Positions 37,452 to 46,499 of a stretch of 64,000 nt of DNA are shown here, in pieces (within the stretch, counting starts at the first letter, position 1; every line of letters starts with the position of its first letter). The DNA lies in the NCBI RefSeq assembly GCF_029023825.1, contig NZ_CP118957.1:2503794-2567793 (forward strand), written 5' to 3'. Under the pieces are notes generated by a model, which worked only from the letters and a program-made list of their open reading frames with translations, did not search any database and was not told where the DNA came from. This DNA is from Enterococcus saccharolyticus subsp. saccharolyticus (GTDB lineage Bacteria; Bacillota; Bacilli; Lactobacillales; Enterococcaceae). Position numbers and translations under genes: made by a program.

Positions 37452-38920
37452 ACAACTCTCCTCATCTCTACTTTAGGCATCTCTAATTGACCGTCTTCAC
37501 AACTAACCGTAATATCTTGTGTTAAATCAACTGTTACCATAACTGCAAAATCTAATTCTGTCGTAATTTTTTGTGTAATTACTGTTTGTTTTTGTATTGC
37601 TGTAGGCATATAAGAAGAAATAGCCAAACTTATCCATTTTAAAAATACCGTTCGAGTTTGTTTGTCGAGTGATTGAATCGTAGAAAAATCTAAATAATCT
37701 TCTTGAAAATAGCTATCAATTTTTTGGCGAAATTGGATTTGTTGTTTTTTAAATTCTGCTAATTGTTTTTGTTGTTCCACTTTATTTAAGGTAAAACTTT
37801 TTGCACGTCGTTCCTGACCTACGCCACGTCCTCGTCCATGAAAAAGCAATTTTCCTGGAAGTAACGCCCAACTATCGGCACGATTACTTGTTGTATTACT
37901 TCCTTCATTTACATAGTAATGACGACTGTGTTCTAGCCCGAAAATACCTGCATACATTTTTTGTGCGTCTTCAAGCGTTTCTGCTTGATAGAACCATCTA
38001 GCCAAATGTAAATAATCTTTGTTACGACTTTGGTATTGATGAATTTCTTGACCAAAGTAATAAATTAAACCCGTAATTTTAGTGATCATTTGATCCGTTT
38101 GTTGCATTAAATTTTCGTATTCACTCGGTCGATCTGCAGTACCAATAAACCAATTTTTTAATGCTTGAATCTCTCCTAAAACCTGCTCCTGTACCTCTTC
38201 ATAAGTAATCTGATCCATCATGGGTACTTCTTGCTCTTTTTGGTAAATACCTGCAATTAATTTTCCTTGTTCAATTGTATCAAATTGTTTAACTACAACA
38301 ATAAATTGGTGATACAAATTTTGTAGAGTACTAATGAAATCACGCAAATAAGAAACAAATTTATCTTTGTATACAAGAAATTGTTCTGTTTTCATTCGAC
38401 TATCTACTTCTGGACTAGTAATATAACCAATATAGTTTGCTGTATCTTCCCCGACTTTGCGAAATTCCTCGCGAATTTTTTGCCATAATTCCACAATATC
38501 TTCGGGTTCATTTATTAATTTTTCTAATAATCGCAACAGTGTTCGAATCCCCTTTTCATCCAATGCACCTCTTGCTGTATGTTTCTGATGAATTAATTGA
38601 TAGACCATCTCTTCAATTAAGATACCATTCTCCGTAATTTGATAGCGAAAATTTTTGTTACGATATTCCTCAATTGTTTTTGGACGGAGCATCTCTTGTT
38701 GTTTTTGTAAATTCCCCCATATTACCAATTGCTCTAAATCTTGATCTAATTCTAATTGTCCATAATTTGAAGAAAATTCTTCCTGCATCATTTGTAGAAT
38801 TTCTGGACGATATAAAATTCCTTGCATTTGTCGATGACGCTTATAAAAAAAGCGCATAATTTGACGATACCGTTCTACATTGCCAACAACTAAATAACTC
38901 GCAGTTAATACTTTTTCCAT
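37448..38920 (-). CDS. jetA: Wadjet JetA, kleisin (MukF-like) subunit
   Basis: 490 residues of the DUF2397/TIGR02677 type (TASYLVVGNVERYRQIMRFF at the start). N-terminal winged helix, helical middle and C-terminal small domain fit the kleisin subunit that bridges the two JetC heads. First gene of jetABCD. The start has GCGAGG upstream. Only 35 bases separate it from the end of an IS3-family element, so the native promoter may be displaced. Confidence 0.87.
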   Translation of the reverse strand: MEKVLTASYLVVGNVERYRQIMRFFYKRHRQMQGILYRPEILQMMQEEFSSNYGQLELDQDLEQLVIWGNLQKQQEMLRPKTIEEYRNKNFRYQITENGILIEEMVYQLIHQKHTARGALDEKGIRTLLRLLEKLINEPEDIVELWQKIREEFRKVGEDTANYIGYITSPEVDSRMKTEQFLVYKDKFVSYLRDFISTLQNLYHQFIVVVKQFDTIEQGKLIAGIYQKEQEVPMMDQITYEEVQEQVLGEIQALKNWFIGTADRPSEYENLMQQTDQMITKITGLIYYFGQEIHQYQSRNKDYLHLARWFYQAETLEDAQKMYAGIFGLEHSRHYYVNEGSNTTSNRADSWALLPGKLLFHGRGRGVGQERRAKSFTLNKVEQQKQLAEFKKQQIQFRQKIDSYFQEDYLDFSTIQSLDKQTRTVFLKWISLAISSYMPTAIQKQTVITQKITTELDFAVMVTVDLTQDITVSCEDGQLEMPKVEMRRVV

Positions 38921-39090
38921 AGAAAATCCTCGCTCTCTTTATTTGAAAATGGTATGGTTCTACATATTTAGACAATTTTTGCTTGCTCCGATTGCACTTG
39001 ACAATGAGCCTCTTAGAACGTGATTCACTTTGGGTGAAGAGACTCAGAAAATTAATCCTTTCTCTAGAAGTACCACACTCTGACTCATTA

Positions 39091-39969
39091 TCAAGTATTC
39101 GCTTGCGCCAATCTCTGATTTCTAACTTCAAAAGGTGTTCGATAATCTAAACTTGCATGAATTCGTTCATAGTTCCACCAATAAGTAAATTCGTAGATCT
39201 TATCATGTAAATCTTTCAAATTACGAAATTTTTCTCCTTCAACGCCTTCTTTTTTCAATGCTTTAAAGGTTGCTTCTGCTACTGCATTATCAAAAGGACA
39301 GCCTTTTTTACTTAAAGACCGCTTAATTTGATGCTTTTGTAAGAGTTCACTAATCCGATAGTTGGCAAATTCCGTTCCACGATCAGTGTGAAAGATTTGA
39401 ATATCCTGTAAATTATAACGGACTTTCTCCAATGTTTCTGCAACCATCTTTGCATCCTTTTTAAAACTACACGTAAAACTAATGATTTCTCGATTATATA
39501 AATCCACTATAAAGCAAATATAGGCTGATTTGGTGCCAACTTTTACACGAGTTAAATCGGATACGACGACTTCAAGGAGATTCTTAGTTTTGAATTGCCG
39601 ATTCAAAAGATTTTCAATAGCTGCTTCATTACAAGATTGACTTTCTACTTTGTATATCGCTTGTGTATATTTTGAAACTAATCCTAATTCCTTCATTATG
39701 CGTCTTATTTTTTGCCGACTAACAATCAATTTTTGTTCTTTTAATTTGACTTTTAATTTACGCGCACCATATATTCCTTTACTCTTTTTAAATTCATTTT
39801 CTACATGATAACGCACCTTTTCATCAAAAGTACATACTTGTGGTTCATAATAATACGTCCCACGTGAGATACCTAAAGTTTGGCACAACGCTGAGATAGA
39901 ATATCTTTCCTTGTTTTCATTAATAAAATGTCTTTTCGTTTCCATATCAGCGTTTTTTACTTTAAACAT
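39091..39969 (-). CDS. IS3-family transposase OrfB (DDE integrase)
   Basis: 292 residues. The HTH_21-type leader (YSISALCQTLGISRGTYYY) and rve integrase core are present. Catalytic residues: D in VVVSDLTRV, D in FHTDRGTEF and E in NAVAEATFKALKKE, 35 residues later. All are intact, so it may be active. Its start codon overlaps the end of OrfA in the -1 frame; the true enzyme is probably the OrfAB fusion of about 334 residues. Confidence 0.92.
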   Translation of the reverse strand: MFKVKNADMETKRHFINENKERYSISALCQTLGISRGTYYYEPQVCTFDEKVRYHVENEFKKSKGIYGARKLKVKLKEQKLIVSRQKIRRIMKELGLVSKYTQAIYKVESQSCNEAAIENLLNRQFKTKNLLEVVVSDLTRVKVGTKSAYICFIVDLYNREIISFTCSFKKDAKMVAETLEKVRYNLQDIQIFHTDRGTEFANYRISELLQKHQIKRSLSKKGCPFDNAVAEATFKALKKEGVEGEKFRNLKDLHDKIYEFTYWWNYERIHASLDYRTPFEVRNQRLAQANT

Positions 39970-40094
39970 AAATTCTGCAATCGTAACTCCTTGTTTTCAG
40001 TACGTAATTGCTTCATTTCCTGTTTCATTTCGTTCATTTGTTGATAGGGTGTTCTTTGATTTTTGGTACTCTTTTGTTTTCTTGGTCGATTCAT
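39957..40094 (-). CDS. IS3 OrfA, minimal coiled-coil form
   Basis: 45 residues starting MNRPRKQK and ending in a leucine-zipper-like heptad run (MKQEMKQLRTENKELRLQNL). Usual OrfA proteins are ~100 residues and have a helix-turn-helix, absent here; there is no room for it before the right inverted repeat. Its last codons are read through the heptamer T-TTA-AAG immediately before TAA, a canonical -1 frameshift site into OrfB. Confidence 0.75.
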   Translation of the reverse strand: MNRPRKQKSTKNQRTPYQQMNEMKQEMKQLRTENKELRLQNLCLK

Positions 40095-40426
40095 ATTTTT
40101 CTACTATTAACTATTTTATTTTTACTGTCTAAATAAGTGTAACCTATCTTATATGACAAACTAAGAGAAAGTCTATCATCCAAAAAACATTAAATAACAA
40201 AACAAATATAAAACATAAATTTATACATTTCAAAAACTGTCACGCTAATCGCTATACATGCTCACGAAAAAAACATCCGATTAATCATCTTATAATCATT
40301 GATTTATCAAGACTTAATTTACAAACGTATTCATGAACAAAGTTGTTATTTCTCTAGGTTTAAGCAAGCTTATTTTTTGGTGTATACTAAAATGTAGAAA
40401 AATAGAATAACAAATGAGCGATTTTC

Positions 40427-40948
40427 ATGAGAAAATATTGCGCAGAATTTATTGGCAGGTTCGTCCTTGTCTTTTTAGGAACAGGTACCGTTGCAATTGC
40501 AAACACTGGAGAAACAGCGATTAGTTACCTTGGTATTGGTTTAGCATTCGGTTTGGCTGTTACAATTATGGCATGTGCGGTCGGTGGCGTTTCTGGTGGA
40601 AACTTTAATCCGGCAGTGTCTCTAGCGATGATGTTAAACAAACGCTTAGAAGTAAAAGATGGTATTTTTTATATTATTTCTCAATTTTTAGGTGCCATTG
40701 CAGCATCAGGTGTGTTATCAACTTTCATTAACGCCTTAGGTTTACCAAAAGATGGATTTGGACAAACAGATTTCCCAAATATCACTGCTGGGCAAGCATT
40801 CTTATTTGAAGCAATCATTACATTCTTATTCGTTTTCGTCATCTTAATGGTAACAAGCAAAAAATATGGCAATGCTGGTTTAGCACCACTTGTAGGTTCA
40901 GCAATTGCTTCATTTGCAGCCAAATTCATGGGTAGCGAAGAAGCATAA
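40427..40948 (+). pseudogene. aquaporin/glycerol facilitator lacking second half-pore
   Basis: 173 residues of the MIP family, normally ~230. The first half is fine, including GGNFNPAVSLAMML with the first NPA motif. After GNAGLAPLV the protein jumps to GSAIASFAAKFMGSEEA, which looks like the usual C-terminal end. TM5, the second NPA half-helix and TM6 are missing without a frameshift. Both NPA half-helices are needed to form the pore, so it is probably non-functional. The 280-base region upstream, beside the IS, holds TATACT (40383-40388) and no gene. Confidence 0.8.
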
Positions 40949-40952
40949 CATC

Positions 40953-40987
40953 AAAAAAGCGAAGGAAAATTTTCCTTCGCTTTTTTT
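40953..40987. terminator. bidirectional terminator between aquaporin and nspC
   Basis: AAAAGCGAAGGAAAA pairs with TTTTCCTTCGCTTTT, essentially loopless, with A and T runs outside. Serves the rightward aquaporin and leftward polyamine operon. Confidence 0.9.
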
Positions 40988-40992
40988 GTGTC

Positions 40993-42141
40993 TTAAGACA
41001 GGCGTTCTTTAAATGCAGCATACCCAAATTCTCTTACCAGTGTAAGGTTATTTTCCGTATCGACCGCCATCATTTTCGCTAAAGGCATGCCGTTAAATGT
41101 ATTGGTTTTCACCATCGAATAAATTGCCATATCACAAAAGATTACTTTAGAGCCTATCGTTAATGGTTCGTCAAAAGAATATTCTCCAATCACATCACCT
41201 GCTAAGCAAGTTGGTCCACCAAAACGATACGTATAAGCTTTTTCATTCGCTTGTCCACTATTTATTACAAATGGACGATACGGCATCTCTAAGACATCAG
41301 GCATATGGCAAGTAGCTGACGTATCCAAAATAGCATTCGTCACACCATGATTTTGCGTAATATCTAGGACTTGCGCAACTAAATACCCCGCATTTAAGGC
41401 CACAGCTTCCCCTGGTTCTAAATAAACCGTCACTTGATACGTGTCTTGTATTCGTTGAATGGTTTGAATGAGAGTAGCAACATCATAGTCTTCACGTGTA
41501 ATATGATGTCCCCCACCAAAATTAAGCCATTTCATTTGTGACAAATAGTGCCCAAATTTTGCTTCAACTGCTTGTAAGGTTGTCACTAAATCATCTGCAT
41601 TTTGTTCACACAAAGTATGAAAATGTAAGCCATCAATGCCCACTAAGTCTTCGGCTGTCAATTCATGAGCCAAAATACCTAAGCGTGAACCAGGAGCACA
41701 AGGATCATAAATTGCATGTCCTTCTTGGGTGGAACATTCCGGATTAATGCGTAACCCCAACGATTTACCACTTGCCATAGCTTCTTTTTTGTAGTAATGC
41801 CATTGACTTAACGAATTAAAAACAACATGGTCACACAAAGGCAGTACCTCGGTAAATTCCTCTGGGCGATAGGCTGGGGAAAAGACATGGGTTTCCCCGC
41901 CAAATTCTTCAAATCCTAAACGTGCTTCATAAATCCCACTAGCTGTCGTACCATCCAAGTATTCGGCTAGTAACGGATAGAAATAAAACATCGAAAATGC
42001 CTTTTGTGCCAATAAAATCTTACAACCTGTTGCTTGTTTAACGTGCTGTAATCGAGCCAAATTTTTACGCAACAAGTGTTCTTCCACTACAAATGCAGGG
42101 GTTTGTACACTTGCGACATCCCAATTGATTTCTGGTGTCAT
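40993..42141 (-). CDS. nspC: carboxynorspermidine/carboxyspermidine decarboxylase
   Basis: 382 residues, alanine-racemase-fold PLP enzyme. PLP Lys in ILLAQKAFSMF (near residue 43), HFHTLCEQN, WLNFGGGHH, YLEPGEAV and the substrate-site pieces GPTCLAGDV near the C-terminus. It decarboxylates carboxyspermidine to spermidine. It follows the dehydrogenase with a 1-base overlap (TAATG) and is the last gene of the operon. Confidence 0.93.
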   Translation of the reverse strand: MTPEINWDVASVQTPAFVVEEHLLRKNLARLQHVKQATGCKILLAQKAFSMFYFYPLLAEYLDGTTASGIYEARLGFEEFGGETHVFSPAYRPEEFTEVLPLCDHVVFNSLSQWHYYKKEAMASGKSLGLRINPECSTQEGHAIYDPCAPGSRLGILAHELTAEDLVGIDGLHFHTLCEQNADDLVTTLQAVEAKFGHYLSQMKWLNFGGGHHITREDYDVATLIQTIQRIQDTYQVTVYLEPGEAVALNAGYLVAQVLDITQNHGVTNAILDTSATCHMPDVLEMPYRPFVINSGQANEKAYTYRFGGPTCLAGDVIGEYSFDEPLTIGSKVIFCDMAIYSMVKTNTFNGMPLAKMMAVDTENNLTLVREFGYAAFKERLS

Positions 42142-43343
42142 TATTCGCTCACCAAGGTTGGATTAAAATCTTCTACCCATGGTAATCCCCATGTGTTCAA
42201 TGCCTCCATAAATGGATCTGGATCCAATTCTTCTACATTGTGGACACCTGGTTTGTTCCATGTACCATTCACAACCAACATTGCACCAATCATTGCTGGT
42301 ACGCCTGTTGTATATGAAACTGCTTGTGAGCCAACTTCCGCATAACAGGCTTCATGGTCACAAACATTGTACACATAATAATTCACATCTTTACCTTCTT
42401 TTTTACCACGGTAAATACAGCCAATATTCGTTTTCCCTTTCGTACGTGGTCCTAAAGAAGCAGGATCTGGTAACACAGCTTTTAAAAACTGCAACGGAAT
42501 GATTTCTTTGCCTTCATAGATGATTGGTTCAATCGATGTCATCCCCACGTTTTCTAAACATTTCAAATGCGTCAGATAACTTTCACCAAACGTCATAAAG
42601 AAACGAATACGTTTGATACCTTTGATATTTAAAGCCAATGATTCTAATTCTTCATGGTGTAATAAATACATGTCTTTCGGTCCAACTTCCGGAAAATCAT
42701 AGACTTTTTTGATTTCCATAGGCGCTGTTTCAATCCAATCACCATTTTCCCAATAACTACCATTCGCTGAAACTTCACGAATATTGATTTCTGGGTTAAA
42801 GTTCGTCGCAAACGGATAACCATGGTCACCAGCATTGCAGTCTAAAATATCAATGTAATTAATTTCATCAAAGTAATGTTTTTGAGCATATGCGGAGAAA
42901 ACACCCGTCACACCTGGATCAAATCCAGAACCTAAAATTGCTGTAATACCCGCTTTTTCAAATTTTTCTCGGTATTCCCATTGCCATTTGTATTCAAATT
43001 TTGCTGTATCTTCTGGTTCATAATTCGCAGTATCTAAATAATGTGTTTTGGTTGCTAAACAAGCATCCATAATCGTTAAGTCTTGGTAAGGTAATGCCAA
43101 GTTAATGACGATATCTGGTTGAACATCGTTAATTAAATCAACCAATTCGTTCACGTTGTCCGCGTTAACTTGGGCTGTCGAAATTTTACAACCTTGTCCA
43201 TCTAATTTTGCTTTTAAATCGTCGCATTTTTGTTTGGTTCTTGAAGCAATACAGATTTCTTCAAATACAGCGCTATTTTGCACACATTTATGAACCGTTA
43301 CTCCTGCGACGCCACCTGCGCCAATGATCAATGCTTTTGCCAT
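42141..43343 (-). CDS. carboxyspermidine dehydrogenase (saccharopine dehydrogenase-like)
   Basis: 400 residues. NADPH motif IIGAGGVAG at the N-terminus, then INLALPYQDLTIMDACL and GSGFDPGVTGVFSAYA typical of the saccharopine-dehydrogenase family. In polyamine operons this enzyme condenses putrescine with aspartate semialdehyde to carboxyspermidine. nspC lies directly downstream and agmatinase upstream, giving the full route from arginine. Confidence 0.92.
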   Translation of the reverse strand: MAKALIIGAGGVAGVTVHKCVQNSAVFEEICIASRTKQKCDDLKAKLDGQGCKISTAQVNADNVNELVDLINDVQPDIVINLALPYQDLTIMDACLATKTHYLDTANYEPEDTAKFEYKWQWEYREKFEKAGITAILGSGFDPGVTGVFSAYAQKHYFDEINYIDILDCNAGDHGYPFATNFNPEINIREVSANGSYWENGDWIETAPMEIKKVYDFPEVGPKDMYLLHHEELESLALNIKGIKRIRFFMTFGESYLTHLKCLENVGMTSIEPIIYEGKEIIPLQFLKAVLPDPASLGPRTKGKTNIGCIYRGKKEGKDVNYYVYNVCDHEACYAEVGSQAVSYTTGVPAMIGAMLVVNGTWNKPGVHNVEELDPDPFMEALNTWGLPWVEDFNPTLVSE

Positions 43344-43355
43344 TTTTTCACTCTC

Positions 43356-44201
43356 CTAATGAATTGCAAGTAATAACTCGCGAATAATTTTACATGCTAA
43401 CGCGGTTGAAGCGCCGCTTAAATCATATTGTGGGGATAGCTCATTCACGTCTACTCCGACAATTGTTAATTCTGAAATTGTTAAAAGACCTGCTAATAAT
43501 GTCTCAAAACTAACCCCGCCTGCTTCTGGTGTTCCTGTTCCGGGAAAAGCAGACGGATCTAACACATCCAAATCAAGCGTCAAATAAACTGGTTTGCCCT
43601 TTAATTGCGCCACGACTTCTGCCAAACCATCAAAATTGAATTTCTGTAAATGGGTATGCTCCTGCGCAAACTGAAATTCTGCACGTTCGCCTGAACGAAT
43701 ACCAAACTGAAAAATGCGTCCATCGCCGACACGATCCCAAATACGGCGAAGCACTGTCGCATGTGACAATTCTGCGCCTAAATAGTCTTGTCGTAAATCT
43801 GTATGCGCATCGAGTTGAATCACATGTACATCCGGATATTTTTCCAAGACAGCATCAAACGCACCTAACGTCACCAGATGCTCGCCACCAATCATAAACG
43901 GGCGTTTATCGGCTGCTAAAATGTCAGCAGTGTGTGCTTTAATGCCGGCTAATGCTAAATCAACACGACCAAACGATAATTCTAAATCACCAGCATCAAA
44001 GACAGCAATCTCTGTTAAATCTTTGTCTTGATACGGACTATACGTTTCTAAACCAAACGAATCGCCACGAATTGCTTTACTAGCAAAACGTGTCCCTGGG
44101 CGAAAAGATGTCGTTGAATCAAACGGTGCCCCAAACAATACCGTTTGCGCTTCTTCAAAAGAAGCGTCACACCCAATAAATGTTTCAATATTTGCCTGCA
44201 T
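43356..44201 (-). CDS. speB: agmatinase
   Basis: 281 residues of the ureohydrolase family. Binuclear-Mn ligands appear as GGEHLVTLG, QLDAHTDLR, and LTLDLDVLDPSAFPGTGTPE, all intact. It converts agmatine to putrescine and urea. It starts directly after the speE stop, within the operon. Confidence 0.94.
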   Translation of the reverse strand: MQANIETFIGCDASFEEAQTVLFGAPFDSTTSFRPGTRFASKAIRGDSFGLETYSPYQDKDLTEIAVFDAGDLELSFGRVDLALAGIKAHTADILAADKRPFMIGGEHLVTLGAFDAVLEKYPDVHVIQLDAHTDLRQDYLGAELSHATVLRRIWDRVGDGRIFQFGIRSGERAEFQFAQEHTHLQKFNFDGLAEVVAQLKGKPVYLTLDLDVLDPSAFPGTGTPEAGGVSFETLLAGLLTISELTIVGVDVNELSPQYDLSGASTALACKIIRELLLAIH

Positions 44202-45041
44202 TTACAACAACTCCTTAATATAATTTGGTAAGCAAAACGCACCACGATGCACATCTGTATTGTAATAACGCGTGCGAATCGCTTGTTTTTCCCACGCCTC
44301 ACTTTGCACATCGGTTTCGGGATCAGCCGTTTTTGCTGAATAACCAAATAGTAAATATCCTGCCGCATAACTCGGCACACTACTTAAATATAATTTGTTA
44401 ATAGGAAATACTGATGTCAAGCGTTGGCGGATATGACGAAACGCTTCTTCATCTTCCTCATAAAACCCATTGGCATGCTGACTAATCAACGTTCCTTCTG
44501 CTCGCAATGCTTTGTAACAGTTGCCGTAAAACTCACGGGTAAACAAACTTTCATTGACACCAAATGGATTGGCGGTATCGACAATCACCAAATCATAAGC
44601 ATCTTCTTTGCCTCGAACAAACTTTAATCCATCTTGGAAATACAAAGTAATCCGCTCATCTGAAAACGTTTCTTGATTTTTCGGGAAATACTCTTGGCAA
44701 ATTTGAATGGCTTGTTCATCAAGTTCTACCACATCAATCGTTTCAATCGATGCATATTTTTCCAATTCGCGTAACACCCCACCATCGCAACCGCCAATAA
44801 CCAAAACATCTTTAATCGTTGGTTGGACTGCCAATGGAACGTGTACCATCATCTCGCTATAAAAAAATTCATCTTTTTCGGTATTGATTAATTGTCCATC
44901 AAGCGTCAAAATACGGCCAAATTCTTTGGAATCAAATAGCGCAATATTTTGATAGTCACTTTGGCAACTGACAATTTCACGGTCGACATTAATCGACAAT
45001 TTTACGCCGTCTTGATGATATTCTGAAAACCATAAATCCAC
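44202..45041 (-). CDS. speE: spermidine synthase-like aminopropyltransferase (divergent site)
   Basis: 279 residues, clearly SpeE fold: LDGQLINTEKDEFFYSEMM, VLVIGGCDGGVLRE, VVELDEQAI and YYNTDVHRGAFCLP. Several usually fixed residues differ: GGGDGG is GGCDGG, YHEM is YSEM, and the catalytic DxxDP loop reads DTANPFG, so the second Asp is Asn. No speD (SAM decarboxylase), which would supply its aminopropyl donor, is in the operon or window. It may be a weak synthase or act on something else; the protein is a true gene, tightly packed in the operon. Confidence 0.85.
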   Translation of the reverse strand: MDLWFSEYHQDGVKLSINVDREIVSCQSDYQNIALFDSKEFGRILTLDGQLINTEKDEFFYSEMMVHVPLAVQPTIKDVLVIGGCDGGVLRELEKYASIETIDVVELDEQAIQICQEYFPKNQETFSDERITLYFQDGLKFVRGKEDAYDLVIVDTANPFGVNESLFTREFYGNCYKALRAEGTLISQHANGFYEEDEEAFRHIRQRLTSVFPINKLYLSSVPSYAAGYLLFGYSAKTADPETDVQSEAWEKQAIRTRYYNTDVHRGAFCLPNYIKELL

Positions 45042-46499
45042 TTAGTTCTCCTCCTTAACGACTTTAATTGTTTGTAAGGTCGCATCTTCTGTTCCCATCA
45101 AGAAACAGCCTTTTTCTTTCGCGTATAAAATATGTTCAACAACTGCTTCGGTAATCAATTCACCAGGTGCCACAATCGGAATTCCCGGCGGATAACACAT
45201 CACCATCTCCGCTGAAATTCGACCAGCACTTTGGGCAATTGCTAAACTTTCATGTTGGGCAAAAAAAGCCGTCTTGGGTGAAATCACAACTTCGGTTTTG
45301 GCAATATCAAAGACCAATAACCCTTTTTTATCTCGTTTAAAACGACGACGAATTTCCGAAAGAGCACCCACTAAACGTTCAATATCATGCGGGCGATCTC
45401 CTACTGAAACATAAGCTAAAATATTGGCTGTATCACCAAATTCAATTTGAATATTGTATTCATCACGTAATAAATCATACACTTCACTGCCTGTTAGACC
45501 TAAATCTGTCGTTTTCACGCACAATTTTGTCACGTCAAAATCGTAAATGGACGTCCGATTCACCACTTCAGTTGAATACGCATAATAATCACCAATTTCA
45601 TTGATTTCATCCCGGGCATATTGGGATAATTGAATCACTTGTTCAAAAATTTTCTTGCCGTTTTTCACTAAGTTATGACGAGCCAAATCCAAACTCGACA
45701 TCAATAAATAACTCGCACTTGTCGTTTGCGTTAAATTAATAATTTGTCGCACATATTCTGGATCAATATCATTATTGCAAAGCAAAAACGAACTTTGAGT
45801 TAACGAACCTCCAGATTTGTGCATGCTGACAGCTGACATATCAGCTTGGGCATCCATCGCATTCATTGGTAAACCTTCACCAAAATACAAATGTGCCCCG
45901 TGTGCTTCATCCACCAATACTTTCATCCCATGTGCATGTGCCACTTCCGTAATCCGACGCAAATCCGAACAAATGCCATAATACGTTGGATTATTAATCA
46001 AAATCGCTTTGGCATCAGGATGTGCTAAGATCGTTTTTTCAACTTCTGCTAACGGCATTCCTGTTGAAATTTCTAATTCCACATGCAAAGGTGTGTCAAT
46101 ATAGACTGGGACACCTCCACACATGACTAGCGCATTAATCACACTTTTATGCACATTTCGCGGAAGTAGAATTTTTTCGCCTTCTTTCAACGTTGCATAA
46201 ATCATGTTTTGCACCGCACCAGTTGTGCCATTGACCATAAAAAAAGCATGTTTGGCACCAAATGCTTCTGCCGCAATTTCTTCGGCTTCTTTAATGACCG
46301 ATACAGGATGGCTCAAATTGTCTAACAGCTTCATCGAGTTCGCATCGAGCGAAATCGCCTTTTCACCTAAAAAATTAGTCAATTCCAGACTTCCTTTGCC
46401 TCGTTTATGCCCAGGAACATCAAATGGTACTAATCGTTGTCGTTTTAATTCCTGAAGCGCCTCAACAATCGGCATCTTTTCTTGTCTTTGTGTCTCCAT
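45042..46499 (-). CDS. speA: arginine decarboxylase (Orn/Lys/Arg decarboxylase, aspartate-aminotransferase fold)
   Basis: 485 residues, the short Bacillus-type SpeA. N-terminal VPFDVPGHKRG, PLP-site VDEAHGAHLYF and Schiff-base Lys in VSMHKSGGSLTQ (near residue 226). C-terminal domain with MCYPPGIPIVAPGE. Arginine is more likely than lysine or ornithine because agmatinase follows. The ATG at 46499 has AGAGGTGGGG ahead; an upstream ATG (46559) lies inside the leader terminator and is rejected. Confidence 0.9.
   Translation of the reverse strand: METQRQEKMPIVEALQELKRQRLVPFDVPGHKRGKGSLELTNFLGEKAISLDANSMKLLDNLSHPVSVIKEAEEIAAEAFGAKHAFFMVNGTTGAVQNMIYATLKEGEKILLPRNVHKSVINALVMCGGVPVYIDTPLHVELEISTGMPLAEVEKTILAHPDAKAILINNPTYYGICSDLRRITEVAHAHGMKVLVDEAHGAHLYFGEGLPMNAMDAQADMSAVSMHKSGGSLTQSSFLLCNNDIDPEYVRQIINLTQTTSASYLLMSSLDLARHNLVKNGKKIFEQVIQLSQYARDEINEIGDYYAYSTEVVNRTSIYDFDVTKLCVKTTDLGLTGSEVYDLLRDEYNIQIEFGDTANILAYVSVGDRPHDIERLVGALSEIRRRFKRDKKGLLVFDIAKTEVVISPKTAFFAQHESLAIAQSAGRISAEMVMCYPPGIPIVAPGELITEAVVEHILYAKEKGCFLMGTEDATLQTIKVVKEEN

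Larger units (their letters stand above)
38956..40144 (-). mobile_element. IS3-family insertion sequence
   Basis: A 1.19-kb element with imperfect terminal inverted repeats. Left, from 38956: GGTTCTACATATTTAGACA. Right, ending 40144, read inward: GGTTACACTTATTTAGACA. Both ends are flanked by TAT (38953-38955 and 40145-40147), a possible 3-bp target duplication, as expected of IS3. It encodes a short OrfA and a complete DDE OrfB with a frameshift site between them. Transcribed leftward, toward jetA. Confidence 0.8.

Noticed and set aside
45042-46499. Lysine decarboxylase
   Set aside because: The fold alone allows it, but agmatinase and the carboxyspermidine enzymes in the same operon favour arginine.
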